Assembly: GCF_000150275.1 (NCBI RefSeq)
Contig: NW_002060952.1
Location: forward strand, 952,482 to 1,016,481
Origin: Trichoplax adhaerens
Lineage: Eukaryota; Placozoa; Uniplacotomia; Trichoplacea; Trichoplacidae
Reading direction: 5' to 3'
Length of the DNA stretch: 64,000 bases
Shown here: positions 50,493 through 64,000 of the stretch, one piece after another
Layout: every line of letters starts with the position of its first letter
Numbering within the stretch: position 1 is the stretch's first letter
Made by a program: the position numbers and the translations under genes
Notes under the pieces: model-generated
Told to the model about the DNA's origin: nothing
Databases searched by the model: none
What the model saw: the letters and a program-made list of their open reading frames with translations, nothing else

Positions 50493-52736
50493 ACTACAAC
50501 AGGCACCATTAAAAGTGTTTTCTTAGAATGGGTTTAAAAATGGAAGGATTTACTTAAAATTTTTGATTGAAATAGCATAACGTAAACTTATTCAGCAATG
50601 TCCTAGCTTTTAACTGTTTTCACTATAAGCCTAACATTCGATAATTTTCATTTTTAAAGAAGATGAAGAAACAATTTACTTGATAAATGTTTACGTTAAA
50701 GACACCTTCCAACTTTGCATTTAGTAATAGCCTTTTTAGAATGATAGTATCAAGAATATCTGCTAGACTAAATGTCTAAGTTAATGAAATCTTCCAACTT
50801 TCCCTATTAGTAATAGCCTTTTTAGAAATAGTAGTATTAAGAATAATGATATCTGTAGGTTTCTTTTCTACTCAACCAAGATTTAAAAGTGGATTGGTTT
50901 CTACGAAATCATTCATAAATGAAACAGTTTTTCTGAGCTCTAATTAAGCATTAAGTTTGGCTATATTCGTTCCTGATTTAATATTGGATGTAATGGTTAC
51001 TTTTAGGCCTGGTGTAGTTAACTATTTTAAAAAATCAATCAGTACTATTTGCCAATTTGCGAATAATTTGGCTTATTTCCGTTAGATAACTTAGCTTACA
51101 TTAGCTTTCTAAAGCAGCTTGCAAGTGGATGGATTTTACTTGATTTATGTAACAAGAATATGATAAATACAGTGTGAGAATAGGGATAAAATAAAATAAA
51201 GACATCAAATATAAAAAATTGATATTATCGAATGACTGAGCAACAAATATAGTATTTAGAAACTATTTTAGGTATTTGAAGTCGCACTTTTAACTATGAA
51301 ATATTTGTTACGATTATAGATCCTTTAGTTTTTAACTTTCAATGGTTAGGGATAATGCATCTAATCGAATTTGAATTTCTACACTAGCTGAACAATCTTA
51401 ACGTCCAAGAAATAGCCATGAAATTGCCTAAACTGCAATTTACAGTATCATAGAGTAAAGCAATCCGTCATTCCTGAACTGATATTTATCTAGTTTTCAT
51501 TCTATTTCTTTTATATGCGGTAGTTAATGGATTGAAACTACACTCCTTGGTATAATGTTTCTTAGACATAGAAGATTGCAAAATTAGCTACCTTAAGAAA
51601 ACGATGACACTCCGTTGAAACTATTTTAAACTTTGTATCAGCCAATTTATTTTACATATTGAGACTTGCCTGATATTTTATTCTATGCTATTCAATCGGG
51701 CTATACAAAATTGAAACTAGCTACCGATAAATATTACTTGAATTGTCATAGATTGCTACGTCAGCTGGGCAATCTTTGCCTCGATTAGGCAATGTTAAAA
51801 CTAAATTATTTACTAACTGTATCAAGGAAGAAAGTGATACTTAACGTTCTAAAATTCTTTTCATGAATGAATCTATCACATTTGCTTATTTTCTGCCCGA
51901 ATAGAGCTTTTCAGCCTATGAAAGATATGGGTAGATTAACCAAATCTAGTGCAGAACTGTTAGGCTTACAATTAAACCGAAATTTTATATCTGATGACCA
52001 TGTAGAAATAACTAAGTACAATATTTCTCCATCTATTAAAGGACAGCAAAAGTGAATCTTCAAGCTTTAATACATAGAATTACTACCAGTGTCGTATAAT
52101 TTAGTCAAGGGAAATTAAGTTAGCCATTCAATTACTGACATAAATCAATCATAACAACATTTAGCATAATAAAACCGCAATGTATCTAAGAAATTCGTAT
52201 ATTAATGATATTTTACTACCTAAATGGCTACCTATCTCCGCATTTTGTAGAAAATTAACCACAGTCAACTAAAAGATTAATCCTATTTTTTATCAATTGA
52301 TGGAAGGAAATTCTTTACAAAATTTTTAAGCATATTTAAGTAAATATTTAGAAATGAAAATTCTAAATTTTATCTTTCTAATTTCACCTCTAGCATAACA
52401 TGCCTCCGTAACAGCGCTCTCTAGCATACAAGGCAGCATTTTACTGGTATATAGTCATTAGTTTACGGGGTAAAAATTGAACTCTTTACGCATATATATT
52501 CAACAGATCCACATTATAACATGTAACGTGTGTAAAATCTTTCTCTATTAATTATTTAAACGAAGTTAAAGGGAACAATTATTCGTTTATATTATTTTCT
52601 GCGACATGGTATAAACCTATTTCATGGTCAATCCAGTTAGCAGAAATAGCCCATTTGATGGATACTAAGGCCAGAAATATTAACGAAGTAAAAATAATAC
52701 TGATTTAGAATAAAGCAAGGCAGAAATGATGATCTC
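50493..52736. other. 3' flank of villin B and intergenic region
   Basis: No gene supported. About 50493-50870 matches the villin A 3' flank; within it a ~95-base unit (TAGTAATAGCCTTTTTAGAA) occurs twice. About 51240-52100 matches 36960-37900. The open frame at 51867-52055 lies in that non-coding repeat. Villin B (+) and the SLC6 gene (-) are convergent here, so both 3' UTRs probably fall in this stretch. Confidence 0.5.
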
Positions 52737-55700
52737 TCAGATAGCAGATTCATAAACGGGCCCAGATAGTTGGCCCCACTTTTGGTAGCCGTTGGGGTAC
52801 GGGGCTTTCTTTTCACCGCCAGCTAAACTACCGTAGAGTTCCCTTTTCATTTGCAATTCGGTTGCGTCCTCGGGAGGAACTAATAATTTGGTAAAACGCT
52901 AATCCATGAAGAGACATAAAAGTTAGTTTTAAATGTATTGTGTATGAGGCCTAATACATTATTATCCATGAAAAATTTCCATATCCTCAAATTGTAATAT
53001 TATTGGACAGTTCATTTCTTGATACTTCAATTATTATACAAATAACTTTCTTCTGATTACTATGCAAGTTAGGCTATTTTTATTTCAAATTAGAAATATG
53101 ACTAGGTCTATTTACCTCAGTAATGGAGCCTTTCGTGATGAATAAGAGATATATGGCTCGAACAACGATGCATAATAGCGAAAGAGCAACCATAAGCCAG
53201 CCAACAAAATCTCCCCACCAAGGATATGGTTTGCCATCGTATTTTAATGGTGCATAATTAAGGATACCAAAGATAAGTATTACCTAGCCAAAAATAAAAT
53301 AATTACTTCTAATATAGCCCGAATTAGCGATTAAATGCTAAAGGAAGGAGAATTAGTCAATCAAATTTTAGTACAATGAGTAGAAATGGAAATAATATTT
53401 TACCAGTGTAAGCCCTGGTGATATCAATAACCAACAAATGCGCCAAACAATCCAGACCTTTTTCCCAGTAACGTAACCAATATTACGACTGAATCGGTCA
53501 ACACCTATAATAGTAATTCAAGGGAATGATTTAGTTTATTGCTTGGCTATGAAATCTATTTTGATGGTTTTGATAGGAGAATACGTTATGCATGTAACAT
53601 CTCAGTTACTATTCGATGTCTTTGACAACTGTCCAGCACTAGTTATAACGCATAACTAACATATATTGTACCTATCTAAATCAGGATTAATAAAAACTAT
53701 CAGACCTACAGCCCATCTCTACTTTGTAATTCGATCAAAATATAGTAATATGTGGATTGGAAAGGAGATTTAGCGATTGATGTAATTGTTTTATTGATTT
53801 CAGTAAAATCTGGATATAATTAAGGCTACCAATTACCGTAGAACCAGGAAACAGTTACAATTTCAAGAAAGACGGATACAACCAAAGCTGAACCAGCCGA
53901 ATATAAATTAAACATTTGGAATACATAGATTCCACCCTTCAAGGATAAAAATGGTCATTATTTTTATGATTTCAAATATTAATTTCAATTAAGATTTTGC
54001 AGAGAAAGAGAGAACAGTGCTTCAACTTTTAGCTAGGTTATGTGATTAAGATTGAATTCTACTTACTCTTGTTATACATGTCAATCCGAGCAATAATTCA
54101 ACCATGCAAATGGCTAATTTTAGCCACATTTCACGTTCTCTAAGAACTTTAGGCCACATATCCATTAAACCAGTGGCCATAACTTCAACAATCCCAAACT
54201 AAATTCAAAGTAGAAATTGAGTAAAACCCTATTAAAGTCTGTTCTATAGACATGGAAGTAATTATTGCTTTGATTTACTAGGCACGCAAAGTCATTTTTT
54301 AATCTAACTATTAGTAAAGGCTATTAATAACATTTTAAGATTTAAGATAGATTAAATCTGAATTTATAGCTACCGCGGTATCGATGCCAATAGTGATAAG
54401 CATGAAGAAAAAGAGTAGGGCCCAAAAATTAGCTCCAGGTAGTGTGGCTAATCCAGCCGGATAAACGATAAATATTAATCCGGGACCTAGATACGTAGTC
54501 AGCAAATTCCGTTTAGTAAGTAGGATAATTTCTATACTCTTTGGAAATATAAGTAGTATTGCAAACTGTCTTCCCACAAGTAAACCAGTTCGAAAATATA
54601 GTAGGCAAAGGAAGTCTATGTTATATGATTGGTTTAGCTACAAAATATTTAGTAAGATTGACCTTGAGTTACTACGCTAGAAATGGGAGCGCGTTGTTGA
54701 TAGGCCATAAAACCCAACATGGAGAAAATGACAAAGCCAGAAAAAAAGCTAGTAAGAGAATTGCATACAGCTATAATAATAGCGTCCCTAAAATAAACGA
54801 AAAAATAGGATTACAATAAAAGAATTTCCTCGAGTTTTATCTATTGGGTTTAAGTTCGACAAGAATATTGATATTTATAAGATAACTATAAGTGTATCAA
54901 GATTGCTATAAAAGAATTGCTTAAGTTGATCGTTTTAGGCGTAAGTTCAACGAAAATACTGATATTTACACGATAATAATATAAAGATTACTGTAGAGAA
55001 ATTGCTTGAATTGACCATTTTAGGCGTATCTTTAACGAGAATATTGATATTCATAAAGTAATTATATAAAGAATGCAGTCAAGAAATTGCTCGAATAGAT
55101 TATTTTAGGCGTATAATTAGCAAGAATATTGATAATAATATCGCAATTATATAATTAAGCCATTAGGATGTCCATTATAAAAAATTTAAATGAATAACTT
55201 AGACTACTTGAGGACGTTCTTTCCGCGTTTATTATAGCTAGCCATCGTTAACGTAGTGCCAAACCCAGCACCTAAGGTATAAAATATTTGTGTCCCAGCA
55301 TCTCGCCAAGCCTTGTATGTATAAATTATTATAATGTGATTTAATACAGCTTTATTCACCACTAATGGTTTTAAATTATCACAGTTGTATCTGGTTTATT
55401 GTAATTGTAAATTTATAGAGAAAATAGGACTTGTCCGTCGCCTGGCTGCGATGCAACGCTTGGCTATCATTAGCTTACATTTAAATCGCGCAATTTAGAT
55501 CCATCAACATTGACATAGTATAAAACTCCTTGTAATGCACCAGGTAGAGTCAATCCACGAATAAGAAGTATAAATAAGACTAGATATGGGAAAGTAGCAG
55601 TAAAATATACAACCTATCGTAAAGAGTAGATCAAACAAGGTTAATAAAGAGGAGAATCAGCTTAAGTTTATATCATTTAATAACTATCATTAAAGGCTGT

Positions 55701-57515
55701 AGTTATATTATTATTGACTATTTCTGAATTGAATACACTAGTAATGAGTCAGATACCTTCCCTGTCCATCGGATTCCTTTAAAGATGCAGAAATAAACCA
55801 GCAACCAGGCAAATAACAGCAGTAGGGCAAGTTCCCATTTAACTGGACCAGCAATGTTTGGGTCACCGCTCATATCTAATACACGACGACTAAAGGTATA
55901 ATAGAAATTGCATATGGGTATTAAATTTGTTGCCATTTGTTAATGAAGAATTGGAATAGAATAGCAAACGAGATGATGAAAACAATACTGTTATAGATTG
56001 ATATTATAGAGTAACCGAAATATTATCATGTTATTAAGGACGAAGATAGAGCTCATGGAATATCCAATACCCGTCCATAAGCAATCTACAACGACTATAT
56101 GCACAATAAAATGGCTAAAAATGGAATAAAAAGTTTCACATAAACTTCAAGCTTGTTACTATCGATGTTGAGGAATTGTAATATACGGCAATATCGGAAG
56201 AAAAGCGAAATACAATATAAACATATCATGGAAATAGAAATGCTACAACTTGATACTATGGAGTAAAAGGAATACATGTATTATGACAGTATAAAGAACA
56301 AAGATTCAGCTATAGAAATATCTGAAATACTATAGATTAATTATAGCTAGTTCTATCTTGCTTCCGATAAATATAATTTATAAATCCAGGACAGAATTTG
56401 AGTTCATTAATACTTGTTATATCCCTCCGAAAAAAGCTAGACTCGATATCAAGTTGGATTGATGCTAACGAACGGAAACTGATCAATATTTATCTATCAA
56501 TCATCTCATGTAAACTGCTCTCAATCAATTGAGTAGTAGAAAAATAGGAGAATTGAAATAATAGTTTATGAGCCACATTTTGCACGCTGAGGCACTGTTT
56601 CCGCATGCTAATAAATATACAATATTAAAATAATGCTGAGGCTTTACTTATAAAATTCCTCGCTAGGCGAAACTCCAGTATCGTTGGCATCCGATGAGAT
56701 ATTTCGAATGAAACAGTTGACTGTGTTCCAGTCGTTATTGCAGGTTGTCCAAGGTAATGGTGAGGCAAAACTGGCAAAGAAATAAAATAGAGCCCATACC
56801 AAAATAATGATGTAATAGATTGATGCCAGGAAGCAAAGTGTCAACATGGAATAACCAACACCTAAAGAAAGCGAGAAAATTCATATTAAAACTTTTTCAT
56901 ACCGCTTCTTCTAAGCATTAACTTTTTTATCGAATAGTAAATTGAAAGAAAACTTTCTTCGTAAGAGTCAATTTACCTTCCAAAGGATGAAATAATAGTC
57001 ATTGAAACTTTCTAAACTCTCCATAATCATACCTGACAATAGGGGGCAAATGTTGTAGAAGCTAATAGATGCACCGCGCTGGAAGTATTGCCCAATGCAA
57101 AATTCCAAGCCCATAATAGGAAGGCCAATGAAGAGTAGCGCAAGGAAGTAAGGAACAAGAAAAGCACCTTTTCCACAATGTGAAATGTAATTTATAATGA
57201 GTATTAAAAAATGAGACGTTCGTTTCTATCTATTTGCTATGCTTTGGAATAATATCATACAGTACGTTTAAAGTGGAGATAACATCAAGATAGTGGTATA
57301 ATATTGGAGTACATACCTCCACCATGTTGGTAGCAAAGATAAGGAAATCTCCAAAGATTACCAAAACCAACTACTAATCCAAGAACAGTTATGACAAAAT
57401 CAATGGCTTTCCCCCAGCTTTGACGTTCAGTGTTATCACTCGTGGGCTCCTCGCTCAAATTCTGGCTATCATCTCTTGCTTCATCTACCTTACCGTTAAA
57501 CGAATTCTCTGCCAT
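52737..57515 (-). CDS. SLC6-family sodium/chloride-dependent transporter
   Basis: Thirteen exons on the minus strand join in phase to 606 residues: 57317-57515, 57033-57167, 56648-56861, 55757-55889, 55479-55613, 55208-55311, 54663-54787, 54374-54486, 54067-54198, 53837-53936, 53404-53504, 53116-53283, 52737-52898. TM1 has [20 protein letters not shown], then AFLVPY and [14 protein letters not shown] in TM2. Extracellular loop 2 has a Cys pair ([10 protein letters not shown]) and glycosylation motifs NIS and NDT. Later come [15 protein letters not shown] (TM5), [17 protein letters not shown] and ASYN (TM6), [14 protein letters not shown] (TM7) and GIDTAFG (TM8). Sodium and chloride contacts are largely kept; Thr replaces the usual Ser in TM6 and in TM8. 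TM1 has Gly where monoamine transporters have Asp, so the substrate is probably an amino acid, GABA, taurine or related solute; which one cannot be told. Confidence 0.92.
54820..55150. repeat. Tandem repeat in SLC6 intron 6, about four ~90-bp units
   Basis: Units share AAATTGCTTGAATTGA-like, TTTTAGGCGTA and AGAATATTGATATT words at about 90-base spacing between exons 7 (54663-54787) and 6 (55208-55311). Intronic, with no function assigned. Confidence 0.75.
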
Positions 57516-60500
57516 TTTACAGTTTCTACCTTGCTATGATGATCAGCTAAGTATTGTAGGAATAAAATTAGGAAATTTTAAATGACGTTGTACCCTATCC
57601 CAGTGATAGCGTAAGAAAATCAGAGTAAAACTTCTATTCTAAGATTTTTATTTTTGTTAGTACAAGATTGCAAGGTATTTCAAAGTCTTTCAAGCGTCTT
57701 ATGAAAAATAGCGTAATAAATGACAACGGATTTGCAAGAATGTTTCATGAATGGAAAAAAATTAAGTTACACTGATCAAATTGATAAGGAGATCATCTAG
57801 GATAGACTAAAAAGAGATCCCATAGCTGTAGATCCTTAATTCTGCTAAGAATGAATCGTGATTCAGTCCAGTAAATCTACTAACTATATGAATATTAAAG
57901 GATAGCCTAGGCATAAGCCAAGAACAAGGTTGTCAACGCAGCTGTCTGGATTTATGTGGGAAAAGCTAAATACAATTTATCATTCAACGTTTCATCCTAT
58001 AGTCGTGAAATATCCAACTACAATGAATAAAAGCAATCTTTTAAGGTAAGAATTTAGCTAGAATAGCTACAAAATAGGAAAGATCAGGGTCATCAACCTT
58101 GGTTAAAAGGTGTTTTATCGCTGGAATATTTTATGATTTTACATTTAACCGCATTATCCAACAATAAAATAAAGCATTGTAAGTTAAAAACTCTAACTTC
58201 TTCACTGCAACAGTAAAACACAAATCATATATGAAAATCAATTTAGCTTATTAGGCAACACTCTCTCTTTATTGGAGTATGCATGAATCCAGCTTTGGCC
58301 TTATTATTCTCCCGTTATTTTTTGAAATTAATCTACTGCATACGCTCATTGAGATATGATTACAGTAAGAGTAAGATTAAAATCCCTAATCCTGCCATAA
58401 ATATTATATCCGCTAATATGATTGCAAAGATGAATACAAGATAATAATTCTATCTTCAGGGTACGGTTTAATTCAATTGCTAGGAAAGTAATTCACTGCC
58501 CAAGACTACTGTCCATGATACTTTTTTTTCAGGGAAGAAAATTTGGAACGAAACAGTATTTTTCCTCGGAGCCATGTACTCGTATTACATCACCTTATTT
58601 GGAATTTTTTTATTGAACTTACCTGTAAGCACTAATAGGAAATAGTGGACGACGTTAAAGGTACCGATTAAATTATAGCCCAAAATGGATCGCTTGACTC
58701 AGAATTAAATCAGCTTTGACTTATTTGACGCTTGCTAACAGTCAATTAAGATACAAAATCGATTTATTATAAAACGCCAAAAAAAATTGGTAAATTATAT
58801 TAATTATCGGCGTTAGTTGCTAAGTCTGATTAAGGATTTTAACTTAATTAGTTTTCATCTTATGCATAAGTTATTGTTAGTTAAATCAATATATTATTTG
58901 CATGAAAATTGATTGGATCAGGCTAGTAATAGACTGGTGACTTCTTCTTTTCATCAAATAACATAACAAATCCAGCCATTATGCCTCATTCTAATCATTA
59001 ATTATGGGTTGATGAATCATTTCAAAACAGTTTATAATTGACAAATTACGAAAATACAACGAAAGGATTTATTGCATGCTTTCTTCATCCAAGCATCGTT
59101 AATGATTGTATATCACTTAATTTAATCGGGATGCGTGATTTTATTTAGAGATCATTCTATTTTATAGCGTTATTTGTGCAACCACTAGCCTTAATAAATA
59201 AGATGTTGTTGGCGTATTTTAATTTCGCCACTATTGTGTAATTTATAGAATGCCTTATTATCATATCAGTTGGATAGCTAATGGTTAACATTAAATTATA
59301 GTTGTTGCCTATTGATCGGATAGAGTAATTACATTTTGTCTCGTTTATTCTGTAAATCAATTTCTAGCTTGAATTGATACCTAAACGTATTGAATCTTGA
59401 CAGTCAAAGTTATTTCGACACTTTCCATTTTGCTGACCAATGATATTCTTACCGGCTTTGAAAGTTAACGCTTTATCTTTAAAATCGTTGGAACTTTAAT
59501 TATCGCTACCCAATAATCTTCACATCTTAGAATAACAATTTGTCTCAATATCACTACTAGATTTATCATTTGATAAATCGATCAGGTAAATTAGTAAACT
59601 GATCAGTTTGTAAGTTTATATTGGTCTTGCCCGATTTAAATAAGATTCTTTGGATCGATTGCAAGTTTAGCAGCGTTCTTGACTCGGTTACATCAAATAA
59701 GATATACAAGTTGCTTAATAGTTCTGAGTTCACTAGATAAAACATAGTTGCCAATCAATTTTACGTATGTAATATCGATTAGTAGTCCAGCTAATTACAG
59801 TTATATCAGTTTCGTTTTACCAATTCAAGGTGCTTGTTCGCTAGACATCAGTCTGAGCTACATTGAAATAGCTAATAATTACATGCAATTGATTCTATGG
59901 CTGAACATTTGACCAAGCATCCGTAGTGTATTAACTTCAAATATGATTTTGCGCTTAAAATTATCACGGATTTTATCTAATTACTTTTTACCCATATCTT
60001 AGTAGAAATCAATCTAAATATTGTATAAGTCTGCCTTGATCCATAGCATCACCATTTCATCAGTTTTGAATGACTTATGCAAAAAATGCTGCATTATATT
60101 TCTACTCAAGCTGTTCAATCAAACCAGTTACACATCGAATCGAAATAATCAATTTTGAATACGAATAAATCGCTATAGTACAGATATCGTCCGTTTTATC
60201 AATTCACTTTGTATCTATCCTAAGATGACTCCTCGAACAATAATTAAATCCATCAATCACTCCATGAAATATCAATATCCGGTTTCTGCATATAAGCAAA
60301 TCGACATCCTCGATTATATTCTGAAATAATCGATTATCGCCACTGTATAATATCTACTGAAGATGGTTTGATCTAATCAATTATGTGCTTACATTATAAG
60401 TAAATACTTTCATTTTAATAACGATGGAATGTCTAGAATTATTTTCGGATCAATCAATTGGGCTTTGAAATATATGCTGAAAAGAATCAGTGGAATTACC

Positions 60501-61949
60501 ATTGTGCAATCATTACGATTTATGAAACCATGGTAGAAACTAGTGAATTAACTCGAAATCTTTAGGATTCTTGCATAATATTAGGAACATATGTCGGATA
60601 TCGGTTTTTATGAGACTAGAATCTGTCAACGAGTGCCTGTCTGCTATTAATTCTATACGGCAAATGAATTATATTCCTGCAACCATTATACTGAGAGCTC
60701 ATTCATTGATGGCGTTAATAAAATTATAATAATGATTAAGCTATTCAATTTTAATAACAATTCTTGGAGGTATAGCAAGCATCCGCTGATCAAGGATTTT
60801 TCAGTATTACTATACATAAAATAGATTGTCATCATGATTTCAATGACTAGACCTGCTCAATTTCGAATAAAAACTCAAGATTGGTACAGGATTATGCTAA
60901 AAGATTTTTCAGCTATAGTTGCAAATGTTCTCTATCACAATTCCAATAAATAAACTGTTCAATTTTTAATGAAATTTTAGGGCATTGTAGGCTTGCGCAG
61001 CTAATAAGAGATATTTTACAGGTAAAATATACATCTTAGCGAAATATTTGATATTAATCTTATAAATTCAATTTTAAAACTAAGTTTGTTGACGTAAACT
61101 CTACAATTATTCCAATAGATAGAATCTATTCACGAAGCTGAAACCACCTATCGCGGCGAAGTAAGGTTGAACCAAACAACTTCTGCTTCCTATAGACTAA
61201 ACCAACTAATTTTCAGTTCAGTTCAGCTCATTCAATAGTCTAAGTCCATCTTCTAAACATCGACAGTTTAGAATGAGCTGAATGTAATTAGTCTTACAAG
61301 ATCAAATTCAAAGCAGTGTCAGTCTTTGCAGCTAAAGGCACCGAAGCTTTTAATTTTACCCCATTTCTTTAGAACAATTGCTTCAGTTTTATACGTCGAG
61401 GTAATCAAAAGTTTCGTATTATTTTCGATGCTTTTAACATAGTAAAGTTAGCTGCCACATACTAGCAATAGGATTAAATGGGATTTTAATATAGTCAAGT
61501 ACCAGTATAATTATTTTGTGATGCGACTTCTTTGTCTTACGTGCCCCATAGATGAGCTAAAATAATACATCATATTGAGAGGGAAAAAATTTTCCGTTAG
61601 GAAAATCACCCAGAGTGATAAAAGCGTCCAAGGAATGGTGCATTACTCTTCGAATATAGATCAAGAAATCAATAAGACCACCTGTAATGGACTGAAAAGG
61701 TCAGCAATTTAATTTATACCCTAATGAGTGTTTACTTTTGCTTAGAGTATAGCAAATGCGTTGTTGAAAAGACCTCATGTCCGCACTTTAGTTTTTCAGA
61801 CCGCTAGTCTTGCTACCAAGTTAATCTAAAGTTTGATGGTAGCGAAGAATAGCTGAGATGTATATCATAGAATAGTTTAAAGGAAGTAGATTTAAGCTCA
61901 AGATGGTACACAAATGCAATGATGACCCCTCGATTTCTGTTTATTTCAA

Positions 61950-62290
61950 GCTTATATGATATAAAAGTTAAATGGCAACAGTGTCGAAACTGCAATGAAT
62001 TCATTTTTTTAATTCCACCGTAGGGTTGTTCCTTCCCTTCCTTCCAATTTTCTGATATATTACAGAAGTTAAGCGTATTAGCCGACAGCTGTGTCTAAAC
62101 TGAAACGAAGTGATTTATTGCAATATTACTATAGTAGTTTATTATAAAGTAGCAGAGGACAGCCGACATACTCGTATTTACTGAACATTGATGGACGAAT
62201 TGAGCCGGTATTTTCCTTTAAATTTCCGATATCATACGAAAAATAAGCGCATAAAGTGATTACGTAGTCTAAACTGGAACGGTTCTATTT
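61950..62290. repeat. Diverged direct repeat
   Basis: GTGTCGAAACTGCAATGAA, GTGTCTAAACTGAAACGAA and TAGTCTAAACTGGAACGG occur about 110 and 185 bases apart, with related TTTCCGATAT/TTTCTGATAT words between them. Old and partial. Confidence 0.45.
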
Positions 62291-63654
62291 TTATTTATGG
62301 ATCGGATAACTGAAACCATTATTAATTCTCGATGCAGTATAATGGCAGAGGGATCAGTGGAAATAGAAATGAATCGCTATATGCTTACCCACTTAAATAA
62401 AAGCCCTTATTGGTTGCTTGAAATAAATGTAAAGATTCTATAGCCTATGTTAGACAGTTTTATTTCGTATCCTTCAATATAAATTAACTGTAGTTATATG
62501 ACAATTTACATGAGATAGAATGATATCAATTTATTGCAAGAAATGAAATATTCACTAATGGCTTTTGATGTATAATCGTTCAATTAAATCGTTTAGATTA
62601 ATGACCAGGTAGGATAGCCAATCTTAATTTTACAAGTACGATATATGCTATAATTTATATTAGATATTGCTAAGTATTATTAACCTTGACTGATTATTAT
62701 TGTAACAACAGCAGAGCTATCCTAAAGAAGAACAAGTTATGAACTGCCCAAAAATTATAAGTATAGTCTTTAGACAAATACAGTTCAGTTCCAAATGGAA
62801 ATAAAGAAAGTTAACACAGTGTCGATAATTATAATACTATATATTAATTATCTTAGTATCCGCATCAATATCGATATGTAAAAGGATTTCCTTGATAATT
62901 TAGAACAGCTTGGAATACTTAGTAAGGGTCTTTAGCAGAAAAATGAAAGACATGTATGCTACCCTTTCATTTTGAAGCATTTCAATAAGAAGAAATCAGA
63001 AAAATCTTGAAATGTAAATAAAGGGGATGATACCGTAGCCAAAAAGGCGAAGTTTTTCTAATTTCAGGAAAGTATCACAAATAATCTTAAAATAATGAGG
63101 CTATCCATGATTTTATCTTACTGCAATAAGATAATTCCAGTATTAAGGCTAATATCAACCTTAGCGGCTGTAATTCAACAGGTATTACGAAATTTTACAG
63201 GATTGATCGAGAAAGACAGCTTAACTAGATTTATCTAAAACGCGGTTATTCAAAAAAATTAAAATTTTGCATTAAAAAGTCTGAGATTACTTTTATAACC
63301 ATTATGGTTACATTTTCCATTAATGATAATTCTAATTCATCACTTAAGAAAGATACCCTAAACCCAGTAGTTGGTTAGCCAAGGTTAACAAAAGAAAATA
63401 GTTGTTACGCTGTTCTTGTTTGCTGATGAAACATATTAAATTCGATCTTGTAAGCTTTGCGCACTACTAGCTAACGAGGTGTGTGTGCTGGATTTGGTAG
63501 AAGTTCCTGCAGACTAAAACAGGATAATTAATATAAGATTGTTAAACGATTTGGAATTAATTAAATTTAATATAAACCTGCTTTACTTTGAATACTGGTA
63601 CTTAATTTATTTCAACTTAATATTTGCATGACTGACGATAACTGTAGCAGCTCC

Positions 63655-63815
63655 TGATCAATGCTGTATTTTAGCAATTGATCTCTACTGGCTTATGATG
63701 AAATTTAAAACTAAAATTTTCACCTTTAGCGATAGCCTAAATCAGCACTTTATCTACGTTATATTCAGTAATTGATCTCTACTAGCGTATGTTGATAGTT
63801 AAAACAAAATTTTGC
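63655..63815. repeat. Two-copy direct repeat of ~100 bases
   Basis: AATTGATCTCTACTGGC and AATTGATCTCTACTAGC mark two units (about 63677 and 63771), each followed by a TTAAAACTAAAATTTT-like stretch. No function assigned. Confidence 0.55.
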
Positions 63816-64000
63816 GTGACTAGCTAGGCTGGCGATGACCTTAATCAGATCTCTATTCTACATTTTAGTTCAGTTTTACATAGAGTCAATTTAATTACAA
63901 AATCGGAATTAGTAGCTAAAATCTAGACTAGTTTCCAGTTCTGATCGGTACTACATTCAATAATTTAGCTAGGTTAACTATGATAACTTCAATATGGGAT

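Larger units (their letters stand above)
57516..64000. other. Gene-poor AT-rich region upstream of SLC6
   Basis: The first few hundred bases should contain the SLC6 promoter and 5' UTR. Beyond that I see no gene. Frames at 59157-59360, 59566-59754 and 61813-62004 are isolated and unrecognised. Weak direct repeats occur around 61950-62290 and 63655-63815. Distant regulatory DNA or a gene lying in introns cannot be excluded by eye. Confidence 0.45.

Noticed and set aside
52737-57515. Monoamine (serotonin/dopamine-type) transporter
   Set aside because: TM1 has Gly in VVGFGNLW where monoamine carriers have Asp.
57516-64000. Hidden gene upstream of SLC6
   Set aside because: Only isolated short frames in AT-rich sequence; no splice-linked conserved peptide was found.

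Overview
This window is animal nuclear DNA. Genes are split into many short coding exons by small AT-rich introns with GT..AG borders. There are no operons, ribosome-binding sites or bacterial features. The gene set (a MiDAC-complex subunit, six-repeat villins with headpiece, an SLC6 transporter, FAXC-like and sigma-class GST-fold proteins), the compact AT-rich introns and the lack of vertebrate-type repeats suggest an early-branching invertebrate. A placozoan is my best guess, but that is inference. I rebuilt exon chains by hand from splice borders, reading phase and protein-family similarity; no alignment or search was run. I saw no tRNA, rRNA or CRISPR array.

Layout. (1) 1-8.3 kb: a small FAXC-like cluster, with two intact two-exon genes on + and one broken copy on -. 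The first ~11 kb is also peppered with short CTGTACAGTA-type palindromic words. (2) 12.0-15.2 kb: a 15-exon DNTTIP1 gene on +. (3) 17.1-33.8 kb: a block holding a four-exon sigma-GST-like gene on - and a 26-exon villin gene on +. (4) 34.3-50.9 kb: a second, direct copy of the same block. Its GST copy is dead, while its villin copy is open over all 26 exons with the same splice phases. Pieces of a further villin-flank and intron copy lie between the two blocks. (5) 52.7-57.5 kb: a 13-exon SLC6 transporter on -. (6) 57.5-64 kb: AT-rich DNA with no gene I can support.

The main story is a ~17 kb direct segmental duplication with asymmetric fate: one passenger gene died and one survived as a full-length paralogue pair. 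The two villins differ unevenly along their length. A stretch of about 0.75 kb is near-identical even in introns, which suggests gene conversion. A decaying coding fragment sits only in the second copy, and tandem repeats in the flanks and introns differ in copy number. The genes share no pathway that the sequence shows. FAXC and GST proteins share the GST fold, villins act on actin, DNTTIP1 acts in chromatin, and SLC6 imports small solutes.
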